From the NCBI GenBank assembly GCA_030685235.1, contig MU839161.1, positions 1 through 64,000 of the forward strand: a stretch of 64,000 bases of DNA, in the 5' to 3' direction. Of the stretch, positions 37,064 through 44,794 are shown one piece after another; within the stretch, counting starts at the first letter, position 1, and every line of letters begins with the position of its first letter. Position numbers and translations under genes: made by a program. The notes beneath the pieces were generated by a model, which had not been told where the DNA came from, ran no database searches, and was given only the letters and a program-made list of their open reading frames with translations. The stretch comes from Copromyces sp. CBS 386.78. Lineage: Eukaryota; Ascomycota; Sordariomycetes; Sordariales; Sordariaceae.

Positions 37064-37172
37064 TTGACGACTCGAAGGTCGGTAAGTGTATCGAGGTTAG
37101 TAGGCCTACGAATACAGTATAGATTAGTAATTGACGACTCGAAGGTCGGTTATTAACGACTCGAAGGTCGGT
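37064..37172 (-). repeat. Three copies of a 20-bp unit in the copia 5' leader
   Basis: TTGACGACTCGAAGGTCGGT is found at 37064-37083 and 37131-37150, and with one change (TTAACG) at 37153-37172. They lie between the primer-binding site and the presumed gag start, so they belong to the untranslated leader. Similar GACTCCCGG fragments nearby suggest older copies. Confidence 0.75.
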
Positions 37173-37284
37173 TGTAATCGCGCGCGACAATAAAGATCGT
37201 TTGCGAATTAGATAACGACGAGCTTAACTCCCGGATTAAATCTAGTAGGTCTCGATCGTTAATTGATTGATTGTAATAGCTTTA

Positions 37285-37298
37285 GAGGGCTTATAACC
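37285..37298 (-). other. Primer-binding site of the copia element
   Basis: On the minus strand GGTTATAAGCCC directly follows the LTR end. It matches the complement of the initiator tRNA-Met anticodon region (GGTTATGAGCCC) except for one TG-to-TA change of RIP type. Use of a half-tRNA-iMet primer is known for copia-type elements. Confidence 0.65.
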
Positions 37299-37457
37299 TA
37301 TGCGACGAATAAGGGTAACGAAAGAAGTAGTAATGTAATATATTAAGTGAATTACTAAGTCTGGAAAAACTGTACGAAAAGGTCTAGAGGGCTAAATGAA
37401 GGGAGGCTGTGCCCTGCCTGGTCTGTGCCATGGCCAGGTGCACGGGCCTCTCCAACA
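37299..37457 (-). repeat. 5' LTR of the copia element (159 bp)
   Basis: This is the partner of 31522-31680. RIP-type changes are concentrated at 37299-37410, the half towards the element, while the outer end (CCTGCCTGGTCTGTGCCATGG) keeps the unmutated sequence. The target duplication CCTGA follows at 37458. Confidence 0.92.
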
Positions 37458-37462
37458 CCTGA

Positions 37463-39004
37463 CGAGTAGGAGTGGTCCTCCTTGCTAGGAGCACAACGCA
37501 CCTTCCCAATGTCTTCAATGTTGTGGTCGTAACGGAGACGCCGAGGTGAAAAGTGGATCCCCAAGCTTGGTGAGAACCATTCTGCAGGCCCATACTCGCC
37601 AGGTCTTATCTTCCCTTGGCGCGCAGATAACAAAAAGTTGCAGGCGGCATAGCAGTACAGTACCGGCCGGCAGCGCAAAAAGTTTGGATGTCCAAGTGAA
37701 GGCACCTCAAAACTTTGTCGCACCTCAAACTTTGCACCGGCAGAGCATGGATGAACCACACCATTCAGTAGCAGACAAGCGCGATGATCATCCCACATCT
37801 AAAATCCCAGCCGCCAGGCAGCGCAAACGGTTCTAAATCCCAAGTGACTGCAAGCAGATTCATGTCCCAAAAGCCCAAAAGTGCACTGTCAGAACACAGC
37901 AGACCATTCACCACAAGAATCCCAAATCGTAGACATTCCATTCCAGTTCTTCCTCGCGTCCCAAGCTTTTTGGAAAGCCCAAGAGCACAATGAAAAAAAG
38001 AAAAAAGAAAAAAAAAGAAAAGTGATGTAGGCCGGTCAGACTTCCATCGAAACCCACCCCGCCCAAGCGCCCGAAGGCAGACCTCGAGAAAAAAAAAATC
38101 AGGGTACAGATCATCGCCACTCTCTATACAGTCCTGTCGAAACAAAGACCGCCACCTTTGCAGGCAGAGCGAGAGTAAAATAAAAGGCATTCTCACTGTT
38201 GGGAAACGAGGATATTGATCATCATCCCGGGTGGGATCTGTGGCTCCTTTAGGGAACACAAAAGAGGACAAATACTATAGAAATGATTCTCCTGTTGGTG
38301 GGTTGGATGGTTAGCATTGCTGTTCCTGACGAAAGGCTGAAGATCCCAATAGTAGGGGGGGGGGACTCACTGAAGTATTGTCGACATGAAGAAAAAAAAA
38401 GAAAAAGAAAATCGAATTGGGGGCGGGGAGGAGCTTCTTAAATACCCTTCCAAAAGGGACTGCCACTGGTCTGTGCACGGGTGCAAATCGCACATCTTGG
38501 GATCCACTAGGGGTCTTTTTTGGTGGGTCAGCCTTACAGAACCTGCCGGTGAAACGGTTTCTGCCAGACCACTCCGCCAAACTTTCTCACGATGCCGTTC
38601 GCGCCGCCAGGTGTTGCGCCTCGACAAACATGGAGTTTGGGATGGAAAGGCGGTTGGGAGAGTACGGTGTTGCGTCTGTTTGCCCTTGATGAACCTGTCA
38701 CTCCGTGAGTCCATCCACGTCTTCTGGAGCAGTTCGACCTGAAGACCTTCCGAGATGTTCACGTCCGTCATCTTCATATGAACAAGTACTGCGACACAAC
38801 ACCGGCGCATTCCTATCAAGGGCCTGTGATGGCGCAAACACGGCGAGGTCGCCGGCGTCTTTGGATGCTATTCGGAACTCAGCGATCGATACGTTTAGTC
38901 GGTCTTCAAAGGAACATATTGGTCTACCTGGCTGCGCCATGTCTACAACCACGCCTTCTCAACACCACCAAGATACCTACACATCTTATCAACATCCCCC
39001 TCCT
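37463..39004. other. Interval without a supportable gene
   Basis: No gene is seen. The sequence returns to normal composition right after the copia target duplication. Short A-runs (37990-38020, 38090, 38390) and a G-run (38354-38363) are present. Frames of about 150 codons on both strands have no domain. Confidence 0.45.
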
Positions 39005-40288
39005 TCAGCCTTCACATCCCCCGTCTTCACATATGTACAACCTCTCCCCCTCAATCCACTTCCCAACCCCCGGTGACACCAACCGTCCCAATACTCCCCA
39101 TTCCCCTCGTTCCGCCGCCTCCCTCGCATACGTACTACTAACAACTTCCTCCCCCTCCTTCCTAATCCCCTCCACCATCTCGATCCTGTCCTTCCACCCT
39201 TTACTCCCCCCAATCTTCTCCAGCCCCTCATCTCTCAACAAGCTCTCCAGATACGCCATCTGCTCCGTCTTACCTCCCCACTCATCATCCGTCCGCATCG
39301 TCACTCGTAACTTCGCCCGTGAGAAGAAGGGGTCGAGGGCTTGCTGGATTGGCGTCCCTTTTTGGCTTGGGTCATGTACGTGTCTGATGACTTGTGTCGT
39401 CGCGGATGTAGGAGGAGGAGGAGGAGGACCGTAGTACTTGGGGTTGAAGATGCGGATTAAGGTGTCGTAGCCTGCTAGGATTACTTGTTCCGTTGTATCC
39501 TCCTCCTTCTTCTCTCCCTCTTCTTGTCCCCGTAGTGCTGGGGGGTTGTAAAACTCGGACTCAGCCATTGCCCGGCTCTTTTCGTGGAAGAAGGGTTTAG
39601 CTGTTAGTGCGATGTCGACGCTGATATCCAGCCCCCCCTCATGGCCCTGTTTGTAACCCGGCGCTTGATCTTGATCTTGACCTTGACCATTGTCAATCCG
39701 CGGCCTCGGTCCAGGCCCAGAAGCCAACACCTCCGGACATTCCCCTCTTAGCGCTTGCTGTACATCCCGAGCAAATGCCCACATCATAGCCATTCGTTCA
39801 TCAAACGCCGCGGGCTTAGGCGCCTTGTCGGCGTTGACGACCGCTAGGAGGAGGAGTAGCCGTAACCCATCTACATCCCTCTTTCCCTTTCTCTTGATAA
39901 TATCTTCCACTGCCGAGGTCGCCATGCGCAAATGCGCTAGCGTAGGCGGGTTGAAGCTCGAGTCTAGCACGATCAGGGTGTGCGGTTGCTTAGTCGGTGG
40001 GATCGGTGCTGGAGATTGAGGGTACTGGTAGGGGTTCCCTTGTGCTTGGGCGTGGACAGCGGCGGAAGCGGAAGCGGAAGCATGGCTGCTGTTTTTTGAA
40101 AGAGGGGGAACTGTGCAAATGATTTGGAACTTTTGCGCCGAGTCGGAGGAGGATTGGAACGCGGAGAGGGCGCGGGTGAAGAATTCGGTTAGAGGACGGC
40201 GGGAGGCGGCGCTAGGGAGGAGGAGGGATTGCGCTCTTAACGAATGTTCGAGCATGTCGTCTTGGGGCATTGTTGACGGGTTGGTCAT
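39005..40288 (-). CDS. pof1: POF1-like nicotinamide-nucleotide adenylyltransferase
   Basis: The single-exon, 427-residue product belongs to the cytidylyltransferase-like nucleotidyltransferase superfamily, most like yeast Pof1, a protein with nicotinamide mononucleotide adenylyltransferase activity in NAD salvage. The nucleotide-binding motif is VLDSSFNPPTLAHLRMA at about residues 108-124, with His119 in the HxGH-type position. The family's C-terminal SSTYARE lies at about 385-391. A low-complexity Ala/Ser/Gln insert lies at 65-100, and a charged Gln/Asp-rich insert at about 195-215. The ATG at 40288 is followed by further in-frame Met at residues 7 and 12, so the true start could be slightly later. 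A related start-site pattern, the long middle insert and intact motifs suggest a functional enzyme. Confidence 0.88.
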   Translation of the reverse strand: MTNPSTMPQDDMLEHSLRAQSLLLPSAASRRPLTEFFTRALSAFQSSSDSAQKFQIICTVPPLSKNSSHASASASAAVHAQAQGNPYQYPQSPAPIPPTKQPHTLIVLDSSFNPPTLAHLRMATSAVEDIIKRKGKRDVDGLRLLLLLAVVNADKAPKPAAFDERMAMMWAFARDVQQALRGECPEVLASGPGPRPRIDNGQGQDQDQAPGYKQGHEGGLDISVDIALTAKPFFHEKSRAMAESEFYNPPALRGQEEGEKKEEDTTEQVILAGYDTLIRIFNPKYYGPPPPPPTSATTQVIRHVHDPSQKGTPIQQALDPFFSRAKLRVTMRTDDEWGGKTEQMAYLESLLRDEGLEKIGGSKGWKDRIEMVEGIRKEGEEVVSSTYAREAAERGEWGVLGRLVSPGVGKWIEGERLYICEDGGCEG

Positions 40289-40846
40289 CGGCTATAGGCT
40301 GGCATTGAGAGGTATGGCATTAATGTGCCTAGGAGATGTCGTCGCGTAAGTTGAGCTGATGGTTGTCGAGTGATAATTGATGATGATGATGATGACGTTG
40401 TGAACGGCATTGAGTGATAGATACGACCCCCACAGCGGGGGACTGTGGGGAAGCTTGAAGCTAAGGTACCCTTGAATTGACCTTCAAGGTCCCTGAAGCT
40501 CGTCCATATGTGTCTCGATGTTCGGAGTCGCCAACTCTTGTACATTGTGACCTACCCAAGGTTTATTCTACTGAATAAATGTTAAATTTCCAGTCTGTTC
40601 CAGATCCGTTTGAATGGGTTACTTGCTTGACTTCGGAAATCGTGCACACACGAAGTGTTTATATTCAATATCCACAAATTCCACTCAACACTTGCATGTG
40701 CAAAATATCAACCAAAGGCAATCAGCATCCACAACCACTTTCGTCATTCACATGAATAATACATCAGCAAAAGGCAAAACAAGTTAAAAGAGAGAAAAAA
40801 GCAAACGCGAATTGCAAGATTCAGCAAGGGCAAAAGTCGAAAAAAA
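40289..40846. other. Upstream region of the POF1-like gene
   Basis: No gene is seen. A (GAT)n-like tract near 40378-40396 lies just upstream of the minus-strand gene. A-runs at about 40795-40800 and 40841-40847 precede the 5S-related copy. Confidence 0.45.
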
Positions 40847-40966
40847 ACATACAACACCAGGGATTCGCTGGTCGTCACCGACCCAACTACTAGTCTGGCG
40901 ATATGTCTGCATGTCTATGGGAGTGGGAAGGACAGGAAACGGGTCTTTTAATCACGTGGTAGGGTC
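40847..40966 (-). pseudogene. Degenerate 5S rRNA copy
   Basis: On the minus strand the 3' 51 bases are identical to the intact 5S gene at 26980-27098 (through GCCAGACTAGTAGTTGGGTC). The 5' half is strongly diverged; only blocks such as CTCCCATAGA and an AAAAGACCCG-like core still align. The 5' end no longer matches ACATACGACC and cannot form helix I. It could be a divergent 5S isotype, several of which exist in Neurospora, but loss of helix I argues for a pseudogene. Confidence 0.6.
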
Positions 40967-41488
40967 AAAAAACTGAACCACCAGCTCCCATATCCATATC
41001 GTTCGGACGGAGGCATTACGGTGAGTGGGGAGGCGGCGCTAAGAAGATGAATATAATTGGGCGAATTACGAGAAAAGTTGACCGTCCTAACACTGCGGCT
41101 AGATTTTCTACAGAGGTAAATGTCTTGGATTAGAGGGCAAAACGATGTGTAGATGTGTGTGTGCTATGGAGAGAAGGCTAGAGCAGAAAGGGAAAAGAAG
41201 TGTGGAGGGCTAAAATACAGGAAGGGTGTGAGGGCATGGACCCACACGACAAGACAAGGGAGGGGTGGGGACATGAACCCACCCGACAACAAAATGTGTT
41301 GGTGGATCCCCAGCACTGGGCACAGGCCATCTGTTCGCCAGCCCCACCGTGCCCTGGCTGCCCACCGTTCTCGTAGACCTCCAGATTTCCTCCTCCTTCT
41401 TCCTCTCCATAGCATCATCAATCACACCATATCTTACGATCTGCTGTTGTTGTTCGTGCTCTCACAAAATGTCATAACCATGGTGGTT

Positions 41489-41575
41489 AGCTTGCAATAC
41501 ACTGCCGGCGCAGCCGTCAACACTTTTGTAGACGAGTCGATTCGCTGATAGAGCTGCATGCCAGGGCTGCGAAAC
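41489..41575 (+). repeat. Dispersed repeat E, copy 1
   Basis: About 87 bases match the reverse complement of 62969-63055 at roughly 85 percent by eye. Both can be read as LQxTAGAAxNTFVxESI. In this copy the frame stops soon after; in the other it continues. Confidence 0.7.
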
Positions 41576-41718
41576 AAAGTGACGGCGGCGTTAAGAGCGA
41601 CAAGGCAACCACAGCTCTAGGATCAGAAGCCGGCAGCCTCCAACACCACTCACAGTATGCACGTGCCCTATTTATAAGCCCGTCTTTATGCTTGTCTGCC
41701 TTGACTTAAGTGCATACC

Positions 41719-41796
41719 TGAGGAACTAGGCCGATCAAGCCTGTCGTCTGTTATACTCTAGCAATATCAAGGAACACTAATACTGCACGCGAAGCC
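41719..41796 (+). repeat. Dispersed repeat B, copy 1
   Basis: TGAGGAACTAGGCC through TACTGCACGCGAAGCC recurs in direct orientation at 50225-50300 with a few substitutions and a short gap. Confidence 0.75.
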
Positions 41797-42454
41797 CAGA
41801 TGCCACCACGCGTATCATAGTTACTTCAAGCATGGCCTCAAGCCAAGCACCTCACCGTCGCTACCCTCATATGTTGGGGGTTGAGTGGACGGACGGTATA
41901 GTGGGATGGCTTTAAGCCTGAGTGGGGGCCCGTGTCAGCACCCCCGCTCCCTGGTATATTTGCATGGGGCTTGGCTCGAAGCGAGGCTGGAAGCCTTGAT
42001 ATCAAAGCAAACGCTACCCGAAGTGAACCCTCTGGTTGCCTTTTTGGCATGTCCTCCATTGTAGCATCAAAGCTACATTTGATCCTTGAAAGACGAAAAG
42101 TTGATGTGGCACGCTGACATCAGGCTTGATGTAAAAGACGTCGCCAATCCAACGAGAGAGAAGAGAATGTGTTGCGCCATTCTGAGGCAGTGAAATAAGC
42201 TTTTGATAGCCGCCATTGTCTGGCTTTAGCGAGCATTGGCAGTGAAAATGAGGAAAAGGAGTAGTCGGGACCAACGCCGAATGACTTTGCGAGGCTGTCA
42301 GTCTTTTGTATCCTGGCGCTTAAATTCACTACACGCAATAACCAGACGATGCTCCAATAGGCTGCGGTACCTGGTTGGGATTGAATCCAGTTGATTGATT
42401 CGATCCCGCAGTTTGTACATACAGGCCAATTGACGAGGTGCCATGATAATAGAT

Positions 42455-42534
42455 GAGGGAAGATAGAGAGAGGAAGAGCAAGTTAGAGGAAGAGCAAGTT
42501 AGAGGAAGAGGGAGGAAGAGGGAGGAAGAAGATA
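42455..42534 (+). repeat. Purine-rich tandem tract
   Basis: Units AGGAAGAGCAAGTTAG and then GGAAGAGGG repeat head to tail. The strand is almost all A and G over 80 bases. Confidence 0.7.
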
Positions 42535-43750
42535 AGGGGGCTGAAGGTAGGGGATGCAAGGGTAAGGTTCGGGAGGCTTTGAGCGGACAGGTGCCGTAGG
42601 GGGTTACCCTTTTATTTCTTCCAGTCTTTGGGAGCTCGAAGGAGACGGATAGAGGCATAAGAATAGACAGAGAGAGACAGAAAAGAGGCTTTCGTAGCGT
42701 AATAAACCCTGGTCATTGTCAGTAATTACAAACGAAGACTAGTTTGAGGCCAATCAGTCCTCCAAATCGAGAGCCTTCCCCGAGATGGTTACAGGTGATT
42801 GTTAAGGATGATAAGTCGCTGGAGAAGGTGTCTTCTGAATAAAAAAGAAAGGAGAGAGAAACCCAGATCACCTAGACAAGGCAGTAGGATACTTGTCGTT
42901 AGATCTATATCCCAAATTGTATCGACGCCAATGCAATTTGTTCTTCATATCTCTCCCGACAGCGTAACCATCCAATATCTGCGAGCGTCTATATAATAAC
43001 CACCGCAGATGATAGCAGTGGCACGGTATGGATAACCGAAAGGGCTTTTTAGATGCCAATCCACTATAGTCGAAGACGTCGTACTTTATCCAATATAGAG
43101 TAATAGGTGAAGAGAGTTTCTTTATAGATTATGTTTCAAGATAAAAGTTCAGGACATCCCCTGATTTTTGGGTGCCTTATTCTCGTATTCACATTCTATC
43201 TTTATATTATTAGACTTGGACAAGTCAGTTATCAACTCTTCAAGATCCTTATAGGAACGGATATTATACTACTCTACGCACATTCGTTCTCCTCTTCTGA
43301 CTTTTGGACCCGAACTCAATCCGGATCACGTATGTATAGTCGAGAGATTCTTTGATATTTTGGAAACGAAGCTATATATACGACATCCAAGAGACCTGAA
43401 TTTAGTACTAGCCTCAATGGATTATACTAACCCCGTTCACCTATTTCATCCGTAATCCAAAAAGGACTTTCTAGCTCAATACTATGCTAGGCTCTCCTTA
43501 GCAGACATGGATGCGGACAAAAAGTCTCCCATTCCTGCAACTGTCCCTTCCACTATCACAGTTATACCTGAAGCACCAGCCCAGCAATCCTATATTGTTA
43601 GAGACTATGGGTATAGGAGCTATAGGCCTTACTATTACTATAGTTACGGGCATCGCGGGCATATCTACGCGTACTATAACCGGACCGGACGGAACCGTCC
43701 TCGTCCCACCTCTCATCCCCGCCCACTCCAGCTGTAAACTCTCTTCGTAA

Positions 43751-44032
43751 ATGGCTAAAGCGGTGAAAGACTATGCGATCGAGCATTGTTGCGACTACAT
43801 GAAGGCCAAGAATCTGCTCAGAGACAAGGTAAGCAAACGAGCAGCAAAAAGTTTAGATGAGGAACTAGAAACTTATTATTACTAGATCGTGGTAAAGGTC
43901 TTCGAGAACACTTAGGAGAAGCTTATGGAATTGTTGCAAAATGAACTTGATCGGATGAGCAGCGAGGAGGAGGAGGATGATCTCGACCTTGACTCCGACA
44001 TGGAGGAAGGTGATCGGACCTTGGAGGGTTAA
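43751..44032 (+). pseudogene. Possible small acidic coiled-coil gene with one in-frame TAG
   Basis: I do not recognise this gene. ATG at 43751 opens MAKAVKDYAIEHCCDYMKAK up to a GTAAGC donor at 43829. A 57-nt intron ends TTACTAG at 43885, and exon 2 continues in phase 0 (IVVKVFENT). It then meets TAG at 43913-43915 and runs on in frame through EKLMELLQNELDRMSSEEEE to a TAA at 44030. CAG-to-TAG is a RIP-type change and would restore FENTQEKLMELL, a plausible helix. The acidic tail (EEEDDLDLDSDMEEGD) looks like real protein. It could be a remnant of a longer gene whose 5' part is lost, or chance. Confidence 0.3.
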
Positions 44033-44348
44033 GATCAGAGGAGGATTGGAAACTATAACACTGTATAACGAACGATGTTCGGTGTTACGGCACTGGCGGA
44101 TGGGTCCCGGCACGGCGGGACGTGCACGTGATGTCGTGCCGCGTGCACCGGCCATCTGGGCCCTGGGTTGAAACCCTGAGCGCTAGGCGCGCCTTTGCAC
44201 GTTTCCCTCTTTTTCTTCTTTATCTTGTGATTCTACTATAGACCTGGAATCAACGTGTTCAGCTTTGTCTCTCGTGACCACGTCGCTCGTGACATTCAGG
44301 AAAAGCTGAAAAGCTGAGCCCTACCCGCGCCACGGCCCCATAAGTGGT

Positions 44349-44373
44349 GCAAGCTACCAGGCCGCTACTGGTA
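44349..44373 (+). repeat. Dispersed short repeat C, copy 2
   Basis: GCAAGCTACCAGGCCGCTAC matches 50607-50632 and, less well, 22846-22870. Confidence 0.5.
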
Positions 44374-44421
44374 CACTATTGCCAACCCTGCAGACCTCAT
44401 GAGAGAAAGCCACAACCCTCG

Positions 44422-44550
44422 CCCAAGTCGAGTTTATTGATTGGCGCCCTGAAGTCTCTGGGTCCAGAATGCCCGACCTTTAGAAAAGAAATGTCCTTTG
44501 GGCCATTGGCGTGTAGTTGGGAGAGAGCCGCTAGCCATCCTACGCCTGAC
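44422..44550 (+). repeat. Direct repeat A, left copy (about 129 bp)
   Basis: From CCCAAGTCGAG to CATCCTACGCCTGAC this matches 48308-48435 in the same orientation with about ten differences, mostly transitions. The two copies bracket the HET-ankyrin gene and the transposase scrap. Confidence 0.85.
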
Positions 44551-44794
44551 ATGGTGAAACAGAAACAGACTTAACACGACGCCTCATGCTCCACCATAGC
44601 CTTGAGAAAACATAGTGCTCTAGTTTCTTTTTATTTTGTCTTTGGGGCCAGGATAGAGGAATCTCCAGCATTTTTACAAACTCAGTCCATTGATTGTCAA
44701 CTGTATAGCATTTGCTGCCTCCAAGACAATACGATTATCCTCGAGTGCCTCATCTACGTCGTCTCGCTCAAAACTTTCGTTCCCTAAAGCTACG

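Larger units (their letters stand above)
31522..37457 (-). mobile_element. Ty1/copia LTR retrotransposon, complete in outline, destroyed by RIP
   Basis: A 5936-bp element is bounded by two 159-bp direct LTRs and a 5-bp duplication (CCTGA). It reads on the minus strand: each LTR begins TGTTAGAGAGG or its mutated form. A primer-binding site abuts the 37299 LTR and a polypurine tract abuts the 31680 LTR. The interior is extremely TA-rich with stops in all frames. On the minus strand the reverse-transcriptase active-site box is still recognisable at 32756-32767 as Tyr-Ile-Asn-Asn inside an otherwise copia-like segment (LIIVPGKKIIDDT), which is YxDD after G-to-A change. No long frame remains for gag, integrase, RT or RNase H. 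It is inactive, and probably methylated silent chromatin if this is Neurospora. Confidence 0.9.
40967..43750. other. Repeat-bearing interval without a supportable gene
   Basis: No gene is seen. It contains repeat E copy 1 (41489-41575), repeat B copy 1 (41719-41796) and a purine-rich tandem tract at 42455-42534. A tyrosine-rich 76-codon frame at 43507-43737 (YRSYRPYYYYSYGHRGH) starts with ATG, but lacks support and overlaps another frame of similar length. Confidence 0.45.

Noticed and set aside
42455..42534. Regularly spaced repeats considered as a CRISPR array
   Set aside because: Units are head to tail without unique spacers, in a eukaryotic genome; it is a purine-rich tandem repeat.
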